Positions 47,480 to 59,363 are shown, numbered from the stretch's first letter. The stretch: DNA of 64,000 nucleotides from Stomorhina lunata (GCA_933228675.1 OW121744.1:116397600-116461599); one strand, 5' to 3'. Made by a program: numbers and translations. The notes: generated by a model from the sequence alone, not told the origin.

Positions 47480-48885
47480 TACGTCATATAATTTTCTATA
47501 TAGAAAACATTGAATACATTCTATATAGAAAATCTCAAATATTTCATACAAAGAAAATATAAAATTGTTTCTATATAAAAAACATCGAATATTTTCTATA
47601 TAGAAAACATCGAATATTTTTTATAAAGAAGACATCGAACATTTTCTATATACATCGAAAATTTTCTATATAGAAAACATCGAATATTTTTTTATATAGA
47701 AAACATCGAATCTTTTCTACATAGAAAACATCGAATACATTCTATATAGAAAACATCGAATATTTTTTTTTTATATAAGACATCGAATATTTTCTATATA
47801 GAAAACATCGAATATTTTCTATATAGAAAACACCAACAATTTTCTATATATAGAAAACATCGCATATTTTCTATATAGAAAATATCGAATATTTTCCATC
47901 GAATATTTTCTATATAGAAAACATCGAACATTTTCCATATAGAAAACATCGAATATTTTCTTTATAGAAAACATCGAATATTATCATATAGAAAACAATT
48001 AAAATTTTCAATATAGAAAATATAAAATTTTTTCTATATAGAAAACATCGAATATATTCTTAAGACAAAACATCGAATACTTTCTATATAGAAAACATCG
48101 AATATTTTTTATATAATAAATGCAGAATATTTTCGATATAGAAAGCATCAAATATTTTCTATGTAGAAACCATCGAATATTTTCTGTATAAAAAATATAG
48201 ATATTTTTTATATAGAAAACAATGAATATTTTCTATATAGAAAACATCAACTTTCTACTGTATATTATTAAATATTTTCTATATAAAAAACATCTAATTT
48301 TTTTATAAAGGAAACATCGAATACTTGTAATAAAGAAAACATCGAATTTTTTCTTTACAGAAAAAATCGAATTTTTGCAATAAAGAAGACATTGAATTTT
48401 TTCTTTATAGAGAACATCTAATATTTGCTTTAAAAAAAACATGAAATATTTTCTTTAAAGAAAACAAAAAATATTTTTTTATTGAAAACGTTGAATACTT
48501 TCTATATAGAAAACATCGAATATTTTTTATATAAAAAAAATCAACTATTTTATATTAAGAAAATATTGAATATTTTCTATATAGAAAACATCGAATAATT
48601 TCTATATAGAAAACATAGAATATCTTTATAGGAACATTGACAATTTTCTATATAAAAAGTGAATTTATCGAATTTTTTCTATATAGAAAACGTTGAATAT
48701 TTTCTAGATGGAAACTCGACTATTGTTTTTACAATATTTCGAATATTTTCTATACAGAAAAATTCAAATGTTTTCGAATAATTTCTACATAGAAAACATC
48801 GAATATTTTCTGTATAGAAAACATCGAATATTTTTTTTGTATAGAAATCATAAATATACCATGTTTTCTATATAGAAAATATTTG
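47480..48885 (+). repeat. 25-bp satellite, TTTTCTATATAGAAAA family, second array
   Basis: About 55 units; CATCGAATA spacer dominant, period 25 (CATCGA at 47583 and 47608). Patches with AATTTTTTCTTTAAAG-type units (48280-48470) are a diverged local subfamily. Open frames 47309-47551 and 48233-48442 (minus) are by-products. Confidence 0.96.
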
Positions 48886-49384
48886 GTTTATGTTACAAAC
48901 GATTCGATTGTTTGAATATTTTTTTGAATTCAATATAGCAGCTTAGGAAACTGAATCGACGGAAATTATGCCTACAAAAATATTGAACTTGTTTTTTTTT
49001 CATTGTAGTTAGTTTACAATGTTGCATATTTAATATTTTTGCAACAAAAAGCTGTTGCAAAGCAAAAAAACAAAAATCATTGCATATAAAAGTGAAAAAT
49101 TGATAATTGCTAAAAATTTCAATCAGCAAAAACATGTCGATGGCAGGGGGAAAAATCTTGTTTGAATATTAACCTTTAAAAAAACGAGAACCAAAAATAA
49201 ATTCAATTCAAACTTGTTGTAAGGGAAATATGAAAAAAAAACTTTCATTGAAAAACTATTGCTAGTTTTTAAAATGACTCTTAAGGTAGCAAGAAAGTTT
49301 TCATATGTGTAAAGTTCTTAATGAAATTCTCATAACTTTTTCCTTTAATGACTAAAAATATGCTTTAATTTGATTTTAGTTTAA

Positions 49385-49398
49385 GCCAACAAGTATGC
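49385..49398 (-). promoter_or_regulatory. Su(Hw)-like motif
   Basis: GCCAACAAGTATGC, followed by AA. The reverse complement TTGCATACTTGTTGGC keeps both the TGCATAC core and the GGC end. Confidence 0.5.
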
Positions 49399-49421
49399 AA
49401 AACTTTACTAATTTAATATAA

Positions 49422-49435
49422 CCTTAAAAGTATGC
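49422..49435 (-). promoter_or_regulatory. Su(Hw)-like motif
   Basis: CCTTAAAAGTATGC followed by AA; same orientation as the site 37 bases to the left. Confidence 0.45.
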
Positions 49436-49984
49436 AATATTTTAATTATTTAAGTTTTTCGCTTAGAAAAATGCTGTTAAAAATAAGTTCACTAAACATT
49501 TCAGAGATATTTTGTATTAGCATTAATAATTTTATATAAATATGTGTGTCAAAACAGAAATGTATTAGTATAACATATACACTTTAACATATGTAAGTGT
49601 ATGTTGGAGGTTGCGCATATACATATATGCATGTGCAACAACTGTTTTGAAAATATGCTTCTATAGCTTTAGCTTCTTTTACAAAATTGCATTTAGTAAT
49701 TAACCCTTTTTTGTGGTTGATTATGAGGTTATGAGATTATATAAGTTTGTAAGTAAATAACTGAATGCATTTATTTTATCATCATCTTGTTATATTTTCA
49801 TGTTAATCATCATTTACTTCATCATAATGAAATTGTGTGGAAAATACAAAAATGATATTATGCTAATAGCTCAATTAATTTTGTGGCGAAAAAAAAATAT
49901 TTGCTGTTTTTACAAAAAAAAAGACATTTTTACTTACACAACATTTTAATTTTATGATTTATAACTTTTTTTTATATATTACAG

Positions 49985-50118
49985 GCTATTGCCCTGATAT
50001 CCGCCTGGCAAAGCAAACATACAAAAAATATAAAAATCATATTATAAAGCATACTATTAGGGATTATGATGTCGCCGTCAAATGTTATTGTATTTATGTA
50101 ATATCTTTTTGCTTTTAG
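49985..50118 (+). other. Weak candidate terminal exon with poly(A) signals
   Basis: TTTTTTTTATATATTACAG ends at 49984 and resembles an acceptor. The next bases are clearly less AT-rich (GCCCTGATATCCGCCTGGCA). If translated from the third base, the frame is open for 43 codons (starts YCPDIRLAKQTYKKY) to TAG at 50116-50118. From the first base it gives 20 codons (AIALISAWQSKHTKNIKIIL, then stop). Two overlapping AATAAA signals follow at 50164-50173. No family is recognised, and a Su(Hw)-like motif (GCATACTATTAGG, 50049-50061) falls inside. It could be the last exon or the 3' UTR of a gene whose large intron fills the window, or chance. Confidence 0.25.
50049..50061 (+). promoter_or_regulatory. 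Su(Hw)-like motif
   Basis: GCATACTATTAGG, one base from the consensus; overlaps the exon candidate. Confidence 0.4.
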
Positions 50119-50479
50119 CATAAATGTACTTATTTTATTGTAAATATGTAAATAATATTTATGAATAAATAAAACATGTCAATAATTAAATACAAATTAT
50201 AGAGATTTTTTCCCCCTCATTTGCATTTGTCAGTTTTACGAAAAAGTTATTATTTAAACGGACGGAATTCATAGTTTGTCATTGTTATAAATTAATTTTG
50301 TTAATTGGTTGTAAGCTCTTTAATGTAATAGAGATTTTAAAAATAAATCATTTTAATGAAAACAACAAAAAATTTTGTACATTTATGAAAATTGTTAAAA
50401 ATTTAAAGGCAGAAGGCGATAGATAATATTACATGTTTTCTATATAGAATAAATGCGCTGTCTGGTACTTGCGATGAAC

Positions 50480-51755
50480 TAAACCTTAAACTGAACTAGA
50501 ACTGAACTAGAACTGAACTAGAACTGAACTAGAACTGAACTAGAACTGAACTAGAACTGAACTAGAACTGAACTAGAACTGAACTAGAACTGAACTAGAA
50601 CTGAACTAGAACTGAACTAGAACTGAACTAGAACTGAACTAGAACTGAACTAGAACTGAACTAGAACTGAACTAGAACTGAACTAGAACTGAACTAGAAC
50701 TGAACTAGAACTGAACTAGAACTGAACTAGAACTGAACTAGAACTGAACTAGAACTGAACTAGAACTGAACTAGAACTGAACTAGAACTGAACTAGAACT
50801 GAACTAGAACTGAACTAGAACTGAACTAGAACTGAACTAGAACTGAACTAGAACTGAACTAGAACTGAACTAGAACTGAACTAGAACTGAACTAGAACTG
50901 AACTAGAACTGAACTAGAACTGAACTAGAACTGAACTAGAACTGAACTAGAACTGAACTAGAACTGAACTAGAACTGAACTAGAACTGAACTAGAACTGA
51001 ACTAGAACTGAACTAGAACTGAACTAGAACTGAACTAGAACTGAACTAGAACTGAACTAGAACTGAACTAGAACTGAACTAGAACTGAACTAGAACTGAA
51101 CTAGAACTGAACTAGAACTGAACTAGAACTGAACTAGAACTGAACTAGAACTGAACTAGAACTGAACTAGAACTGAACTAGAACTGAACTAGAACTGAAC
51201 TAGAACTGAACTAGAACTGAACTAGAACTGAACTAGAACTGAACTAGAACTGAACTAGAACTGAACTAGAACTGAACTAGAACTGAACTAGAACTGAACT
51301 AGAACTGAACTAGAACTGAACTAGAACTGAACTAGAACTGAACTAGAACTGAACTAGAACTGAACTAGAACTGAACTAGAACTGAACTAGAACTGAACTA
51401 GAACTGAACTAGAACTGAACTAGAACTGAACTAGAACTGAACTAGAACTGAACTAAAACTGAACTAGAACTGAACTAGAACTGAACTAGAACTGAACTAG
51501 AACTGAACTAGAACTGAACTAGAACTGAACTAGAACTGAACTAGAACTGAACCAGAACTGAACTAGAACTGAACTAGAACTGAACTAGAACTGAACTAGA
51601 ACTGAACTAGAACTGAACTAGAACTGAACTAGAACTGAACTAGAACTGAACTAGAACTGAACTAGAACTGAACTAGAACTGAACTAGAACTGAACTAGAA
51701 CTGAACTAGAACTGAACTAGAACTGAACTAGAACTGAACTAGAACTAAACTGAAC
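50480..51755 (-). repeat. 11-bp tandem satellite, CTAG type, inverted
   Basis: About 115 copies of GAACTAGAACT, the reverse complement of the unit at 54400-57190. Almost uniform, with rare changes (AACTAAAAC near 51454, AACCAG near 51550). The left end starts after GATGAACTAAACC and the right end fades as GAACTAAACTGAACTG. Together with 54400-57190 it forms an inverted pair around a 2.6-kb unique segment. Confidence 0.98.
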
Positions 51756-54380
51756 TGTTTTCAATTTTTAAGTTCAGTTACATAATTTCAATATTTTTCT
51801 TTTTCCATTCCCTTTTTCATCTGGATTTAAATACCCTGAGCAATCATGACCTACCTTTCGCTTCCAATTTTAGTTATTTGTTTTTTCTATGAATTTTCCA
51901 ATTTCATGCTTTTCTTAATTCAATTATAAAGTTCACATTTTCCTATTCGCCTGTTGACCACTTATCAATTTCCTTTGCTATTGTTAAAAGATTTTCCGCT
52001 TTCTCTCTAGTTTTTTTTTTCTGAAACAACTCACAAATGTTTAATATTTCTTGATTGCATTTTTCTATTCAGAGAAACAAAACAAAAAAGTAAGGAAAAT
52101 ATTTGAAAAACTTATCAGCTGGCGCCCTGATAATAATTCAATTTCCGTGCATTCAAAAATCATGAACAATAAGAGAACAGCCAGGAAAAAATAAGTTTAT
52201 TAAAAATCTAAAAAAAATCCGTTTAGACCAAAAATATAAAATGACAAAAACTATGACCAGGAAGGAAACCATAAGGAACTTTTTAAAAAGACACGACCTT
52301 TTTGACTATGACAGATAGGGAAAGAAAAACCACAAAAACAACAACAACATAAAACAAACATATTCATTCATTCCACTCCCTCTTTTCAGTTGGACTCACA
52401 AAACGAAATGTCAAAATGGGAGGACAAAGAACAATACCATCATGACAAAAGCGACGTTGCAGAAAATTCAATTTTGATTTGTTTTATTTAAGAGGATGAA
52501 AGCAAGAAAATGAAATCAAATGCGAGGAAAGGGACAGTGGGTGAGCTAGAACTGAACAAGAACTAAACTAGAACTAAACAAGAAGTAAGCAAGAACTGAA
52601 GAAGAACTGAACTAGAACTGAACTAGAACTAAACAAGAACTGAACTAGAACTAAATTAGAACTGAAAATATACCGAGATCTAGAAATTAACCTGAAATTT
52701 CCATACATTTTCCTTGTTTTGCCCACTGTGTCTTAGTATTCTTCTTTAAGAAGATTTTCACTTATGACTCTTGAATACTTCAATTCATATTTTTCTTTTT
52801 TTATGTTTTTCTAAATTTATGTATTTATTTAGAAAGTAAATATAGATATCAAAGTGATATCAAAAATAAAATAGAAAATAATGATGATGATTTAGATATT
52901 TTTAAAATAAATCTACAAAAGTAAATAGAACGATTGGTTTTCATTTAAATAAAGAAAAATGTATAGAGATTTTAATAAAAATCAAATATTTATTTTCCAT
53001 TTAATATCAATCATACGTCCAGGGTATATGATATTTGATATCAATTCAAAATTACTCATACGCTTGGGAGGAAGAAGGCAAATTCTTGGGAATTAGAATC
53101 AAATTCAACTCATACTTATTCTAAAAATCTATTCGGAAAACATTTAATTTTATTATATACAATAATATTGGATTTTATGTAAATTTTCCAACATGTCAAA
53201 TGTCTAATTTCATATTATTTAAATATAAAATTACAGCTTAAAGCTCATTACAATTTATTTTATTAATATTTAATATTCATTAGAATTTATGGCTAATATA
53301 ATATTTAAATTAATGGATTTTTGTGAAACTAAAACATACACAAGAACAACAAATAATAATACAAATTAAAATTCCATTGCATCGAAACAATTAAAATGAA
53401 AACATAAAATTTTAATTTGTTTTAAAATAAAATTTAATCTAAATTATTTAAAGAGTTAAATAGTTTCCTTTAATTATTATTTTTCCTATTAAATCCTAGT
53501 AATTTATTACTTCAAACCTTATTCTTTCCTACACACTTAAACAAGCTTAAACAGGATATGCGGTATCATACCTTCCATAAATCATTGCCTACTTTAAGGC
53601 TCTAATATAATTACGTCTTTTAATTACCATTATTCCTTTATTTTTCTAGTAAATCCAAACCAATCTCTTCTAACAAAAAACAAAAAAAAAAAACAAAACG
53701 TAATTGAAAATAAAATGTAGCAAATGAAAGTAAATTTTTCATTGTTAGCAATTTATATATTTAATTACCTGCTATAAATCACTGCCTTATCAAAACCACA
53801 TTACCAATCCAAGGACTACAAGCAAAAGGCTTCTTTCTCCTCTAATAATGACCTATAGAAAATCATGTTATTTCCGTTCAAATATTATTACGAAAATTTA
53901 TTTAATGTTACAAGTAAAGTGTTCTTTTTTTAAACCTTGCTGTCTTCACACATACTCTTTTCTCTTTATATCTAAAAGCTCACTCACTTTCTATTGCATA
54001 CCCTTTAGGGGTATTGTTTCGGTTTTTCAAATACTCTCAGATATCCTTTCCAAACTGTGGCTTTAACGTAAAATTTATAGCCCAACAAATGGCAAAAGTT
54101 TTATTTACATGTAATTGAATAAAATTTTATGGATGTTGAAGCTGTTGATGATGGTTTTTTTTTCGGGGCCAAAGGAAAGAGCTAAGCTGTAAGGGAAGAG
54201 TTTATAGATTTTGTAAAAAGTAACAAAAATGTTATTTGAAAATGTAACAATAACAAACAAATAATAGAAATTACAAAAAAATAAATAATATGAAAATTTA
54301 TGTCCTTTCGAATACAAAACAATTTTGGAGATCTATTATAAATATTTGTGTTAAAGTGAATGGGGGAAACATACACTCAG
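51756..54380. other. Unique loop segment between inverted 11-bp arrays
   Basis: About 2.6 kb of AT-rich unique sequence. A worn minus patch of the 11-bp unit sits at 52544-52666. Open frames at 53848-54066 (plus) and 54105-54376 (minus) show no family features. No transposase-like sequence is visible, so if the two arrays are arms of one element, it carries no recognisable gene. Confidence 0.5.
52544..52666 (-). repeat. Worn patch of the 11-bp CTAG satellite
   Basis: About eleven degenerate units (GAACTAGAACT, GAACAAGAACT, AAACTAGAACT). The C-to-A change giving ACAAG is shared by several units, a local subfamily. Confidence 0.9.
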
Positions 54381-57218
54381 CGACAAAAAACAGATAAACT
54401 CCAGTTCAGTTCTAGTTCAGTTCTAGTTCAGTTCTAGTTCAGTTCTAGTTCAGTTCTAGTTCAGTTCTAGTTCAGTTCTAGTTCAGTTCTAGTTCAGTTC
54501 TAGTTCAGTTCTAGTTCAGTTCTAGTTCAGTTCTAGTTCAGTTCTAGTTCAGTTCTAGTTCAGTTCTAGTTCAGTTCTAGTTCAGTTCTAGTTCAGTTCT
54601 AGTTCAGTTCTAGTTCAGTTCTAGTTCAGTTCTAGTTCAGTTCTAGTTCAGTTCTAGTTCAGTTCTAGTTCAGTTCTAGTTCAGTTCTAGTTCAGTTCTA
54701 GTTCAGTTCTAGTTCAGTTCTAGTTCAGTTCTAGTTCAGTTCTAGTTCAGTTCTAGTTCAGTTCTAGTTCAGTTCTAGTTCAGTTCTAGTTCAGTTCTAG
54801 TTCAGTTCTAGTTCAGTTCTAGTTCAGTTCTAGTTCAGTTCTAGTTCAGTTCTAGTTCAGTTCTAGTTCAGTTCTAGTTCAGTTCTAGTTCAGTTCTAGT
54901 TCAGTTCTAGTTCAGTTCTAGTTCAGTTCTAGTTCAGTTCTAGTTCAGTTCTAGTTCAGTTCTAGTTCAGTTCTAGTTCAGTTCTAGTTCAGTTCTAGTT
55001 CAGTTCTAGTTCAGTTCTAGTTCAGTTCTAGTTCAGTTCTAGTTCAGTTCTAGTTCAGTTCTAGTTCAGTTCTAGTTCAGTTCTAGTTCAGTTCTAGTTC
55101 AGTTCTAGTTCAGTTCTAGTTCAGTTCTAGTTCAGTTCTAGTTCAGTTCTAGTTCAGTTCTAGTTCAGTTCTAGTTCAGTTCTAGTTCAGTTCTAGTTCA
55201 GTTCTAGTTCAGTTCTAGTTCAGTTCTAGTTCAGTTCTAGTTCAGTTCTAGTTCAGTTCTAGTTCAGTTCTAGTTCAGTTCTAGTTCAGTTCTAGTTCAG
55301 TTCAAGTTCAGTTCAAGTTCAGTTCTAGTTCAGTTCTAGTTCAGTTCTAGTTCAGTTCTAGTTCAGTTCTAGTTCAGTTCTAGTTCAGTTCTAGTTCAGT
55401 TCTAGTTCAGTTCTAGTTCAGTTCTAGTTTAGTTCTAGTTCAGTTCTAGTTCAGTTCTAGTTCAGTTCTAGTTCAGTTCTAGTTCAGTTCTAGTTCAGTT
55501 CTAGTTCAGTTCTAGTTCAGTTCTAGTTCAGTTCTAGTTCAGTTCTAGTTCAGTTCTAGTTCAGTTCTAGTTCAGTTCTAGTTCAGTTCTAGTTCAGTTC
55601 TAGTTCAGTTCTAGTTCAGTTCTAGTTCAGTTCTAGTTCAGTTCTAGTTCAGTTCTAGTTCAGTTCTAGTTCAGTTCTAGTTCAGTTCTAGTTCAGTTCT
55701 AGTTCAGTTCTAGTTCAGTTCTAGTTCAGTTCTAGTTCAGTTCTAGTTCAGTTCTAGTTCAGTTCTAGTTCAGTTCTAGTTCAGTTCTAGTTCAGTTCTA
55801 GTTCAGTTCTAGTTCAGTACTAGTTCAGTTCTAGTTCAGTTCTAGTTCAGTTCTAGTTCAGTTCTAGTTCAGTTCTAGTTCAGTTCTAGTTCAGTTCTAG
55901 TTCAGTTCTAGTTCAGTTCTAGTTCAGTTCTAGTTCAGTTCTAGTTCAGTTCTAGTTCAGTTCTAGTTCAGTTCTAGTTCAGTTCTAGTTCAGTTCTAGT
56001 TCAGTTCTAGTTCAGTTCTAGTTCAGTTCTAGTTCAGTTCTAGTTCAGTTCTAGTTCAGTTCTAGTTCAGTTCTAGTTCAGTTCTAGTTCAGTTCTAGTT
56101 CAGTTCTAGTTCAGTTCTAGTTCAGTTCTAGTTCAGTTCTAGTTCAGTTCTAGTTCAGTTCTAGTTCAGTTCTAGTTCAGTTCTAGTTCAGTTCAAGTTC
56201 AGTTCAAGTTCAGTTCTAGTTCAGTTCTAGTTCAGTTCTAGTTCAGTTCTAGTTCAGTTCTAGTTCAGTTCTAGTTCAGTTCTAGTTCAGTTCTAGTTTA
56301 GTTCTAGTTCAGTTCTAGTTCAGTTCTAGTTCAGTTCTAGTTCAGTTCTAGTTCAGTTCTAGTTCAGTTCTAGTTCAGTTCTAGTTCAGTTCTAGTTCAG
56401 TTCTAGTTCAGTTCTAGTTCAGTTCTAGTTCAGTTCTAGTTCAGTTCTAGTTCAGTTCTAGTTCAGTTCTAGTTCAGTTCTAGTTCAGTTCTAGTTCAGT
56501 TCTAGTTCAGTTCTAGTTCAGTTCTAGTTCAGTTCAAGTTCAGTTCAAGTTCAGTTCTAGTTCAGTTCTAGTTCAGTTCTAGTTCAGTTCTAGTTCAGTT
56601 CTAGTTCAGTTCTAGTTCAGTTCTAGTTTAGTTCTAGTTCAGTTCTAGTTCAGTTCTAGTTCAGTTCTAGTTCAGTTCTAGTTCAGTTCTAGTTCAGTTC
56701 TAGTTCAGTTCTAGTTCAGTTCTAGTTCAGTTCTAGTTCAGTTCTAGTTCAGTTCTAGTTCAGTTCTAGTTCAGTTCTAGTTCAGTTCTAGTTCAGTTCT
56801 AGTTCAGTTCTAGTTCAGTTCTAGTTCAGTTCTAGTTCAGTTCTAGTTCAGTTCTAGTTCAGTTCTAGTTCAGTTCTAGTTCAGTTCTAGTTCAGTTCTA
56901 GTTCAGTTCTAGTTCAGTTCTAGTTCAGTTCTAGTTCAGTTCTAGTTCAGTTCTAGTTCAGTTCTAGTTCAGTTCTAGTTCAGTTCTAGTTCAGTTCTAG
57001 TTCAGTTCTAGTTCAGTTCTAGTTCAGTTCTAGTTCAGTTCTAGTTCAGTTCTAGTTCAGTTCTAGTTCAGTTCTAGTTCAGTTCTAGTTCAGTTCTAGT
57101 TCAGTTCTAGTTCAGTTCTAGTTCAGTTCTAGTTCAGTTCTAGTTCAGTTCTAGTTCAGTTCTAGTTCAGTTCTAGTTCAGTTCTAGTTCATTTTCTGTT
57201 GATACCTATTTTTTGTCG
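54381..57218. mobile_element. Possible transposable element enclosing the 11-bp array
   Basis: CGACAAAAAACAGATA (54381-54396) is matched inverted by TACCTATTTTTTGTCG (57203-57218): 14 of 16 bases, with the outer ten perfect. Almost everything between the two ends is the 11-bp array, leaving only a few bases on the left and about 12 on the right. Terminal inverted repeats hugging a tandem array are known from MITE- and Helitron-derived satellites and from foldback elements. No clear target-site duplication is visible. Confidence 0.5.
54400..57190 (+). repeat. 11-bp tandem satellite, CTAG type, longest array
   Basis: About 253 copies of TTCTAGTTCAG. Rare marker variants recur in order: a paired TTCAAG at 55301, 56192 and 56533, followed by a TTTAG at 55428, 56297 and 56627. 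Distances between equivalent markers (891, 341; 869, 330) are exact multiples of 11, so large blocks of the array have been duplicated. Single changes (CAGTACTAG near 55815) are otherwise rare. Confidence 0.98.
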
Positions 57219-58445
57219 TCAACTGTCTTAACTAAAATTTGAACAAGTATTTATTTGAGCTCAAAATATAAATTCTTTAGTAAAAATGATTTATGCAATT
57301 TTCCCTCTTTGAAATTTGTGTAAAATTTATTAAAGAAAAACAATAGAGTTTTGCACTTAAATGAGAAATAAAGAAATTTTGTAAGAAAATATTTGCTATG
57401 CTAAACATAAATCAATATGTGGCTAACACCTAAAAATATGCTCTAATACTTTTAAAATAAACTCAATAAATTTATACTAATATACAATAACTAAAGAAAT
57501 GAAATATAACACAAATTTGTGGCTTAATAATGGGCTTTTCTACATAAAAAGAGAAAATTGAAATTTAAAGTATACTTTTAGGGATTTGGAATATTTTATG
57601 AGATAGATGAATCTATTGAATTAGTTTGGTGATTTATGGGTTTAAGTAGGAATTTGAAGAATATTTTTATTACGTTTAAGAAATAGATGATATATTTAAA
57701 AACAAGTGGTAAATAAAATAAGAATAAAAACAATATATGGAAATATGCTAGAGCCTGAAAATATGCTAACTTTATGAATATATCAATTATATAGAAAATT
57801 TTTTATTTTTTTAATTCTTTTAAATTGCTATTTATTTATGGAAATTTTTGTAATGTAGTTCAATAAAATTTGTAAAAACTTCATTATTTCCCTTTTATAA
57901 GGCAATCCATATTTGATATCTTCTTTAGAAAAACTCATTAATATTCAAAATTTGTTTCTTTTAACTTTATTTATTTATTTCTTATTTTCATATTTGTTTT
58001 TTTTTTTATTTATTTCCTTTAAGAGTTTCCAACAGCTCGTTAGGAAAAAGTTTGTTTCTTTAATATTTTTCTCCAACTAAGTGCAAAATCACGTTTTTTT
58101 AAAGTTTGGTATATTTTATTTGTTTTTTATCTTTATTTTCAAAGAAAAAATAAAAATTTTGATTGAAGTTTTTGGTTGTCTTCCAAATGGGTAAAGCGTG
58201 AAAACGAGCTATAGGTCATTAAAGTTTGGTGTGACATTTAACGTTCATTTTCTTTGTCGGAAACTTTTTTATACCAAGTTTTTTATTCTTATATTTTATT
58301 TGTTTCCCTCAAGACGAAATAATAATGATAATGGAAATTGATAAGAACGAGTGATTGTGTGAATTATTAAAAAGTTTGTACAAAGAAAATGTGAGAGAAA
58401 AGTCTTCTGTTTAAAGTTTAATGAAAAAGTAATGAAATAATGCTT

Positions 58446-58458
58446 CCTAAAAGTATGC
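58446..58458 (-). promoter_or_regulatory. Su(Hw)-like motif, exact consensus
   Basis: CCTAAAAGTATGC, exact reverse complement of GCATACTTTTAGG. Confidence 0.5.
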
Positions 58459-59350
58459 TAGATATATTGAAAATAAGATATCTGATAATTTTGTCTATTA
58501 TTAAGTTATATAAATAACTTATAGTTTATAATGAACTGTTTAACAGATTTATATAAGGAAGATACTTCTTAAAAAGTATTGCATAGTTTGATTTCTTAAG
58601 ATTTTATGATTTGTTTTAGTTACTTTGTGTTTAACAATTTAAAACATTATCTAAAACTAAATTTGATTCTATTATCAACTGCTTTTGTTTCAAACTTAAC
58701 ATGATAATTCCTTCAAAACAAAGATTTTAAAATTAAAGGTCAATGTTTGTTTATTCTAATTTTTTCCTTTTCAAACATTTCAATTACATTCTTGCAAGTC
58801 TTATTTAAAACAACTTTCAAAGATTACTTGCAATAAAAACAAACATTAGATTTTAGAAACAAAAAAAAATAAAGATCACCCAACAGTTCTATGTGATGAA
58901 ATGGTTAACGATTATATAAGAAGTGCTGCTTATAAGTAATATTTTGCTTCTAACTAGGGCTCAAAAATTTATAATTTTAAAAATGTGTAGCATACCTCTA
59001 GGATGTTCAAAATAATGCATACAACCAGGCTCCTTATGGCAACATTTCATATATTTTATTAGAGTGTCTTGTTGCTTCAACTAGTATAACTTTAAAAAAT
59101 TGCATAGCATATTTCTAGGAGGTACGAAATAATGATTAAAAACAATCTTCTTGCAGCATCTCTATTGTTTATTAGCGAATTTTAATGCATAATTCTAAGA
59201 GGTTAAAAAATCAGTAGTTTTTAAAAGGCTTTCCATGTTGGCGCGTTTATGTGTTAAAAAAATTCATCTAAAAAGAAGTGATCATAAGCAACCTTTTGCC
59301 TACAACTAGGATCCAAAATTAAGTATTTAGCCTGATTGCAAAATTGTATT

Positions 59351-59363
59351 GCATACTTCTAGG
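59351..59363 (+). promoter_or_regulatory. Su(Hw)-like motif
   Basis: TTGCATACTTCTAGGGG; one base from consensus in the 13-mer. Confidence 0.5.

Larger units (their letters stand above)
48886..50479. other. Unique spacer with Su(Hw)-like sites and a terminal-exon candidate
   Basis: AT-rich sequence with Su(Hw)-like motifs at 49385-49398 and 49422-49435, and GCATACTATTAGG at 50049-50061. A less AT-rich patch begins just after an acceptor-like ATATATTACAG at 49974-49984 (separate entry). The minus open frame 48893-49135 is not recognisable. Confidence 0.5.

Noticed and set aside
53848..54066. 72-codon plus-strand open frame between the 11-bp arrays (and overlapping minus frames 54105-54376)
   Set aside because: Tested as a possible transposase remnant of a foldback element; no catalytic motif or family similarity that I can see.
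58568..58580. TTAAAAAGTATTGCATAG as a further Su(Hw)-like site
   Set aside because: An inserted base breaks the spacing between the two halves of the motif, so I left it out of the count.
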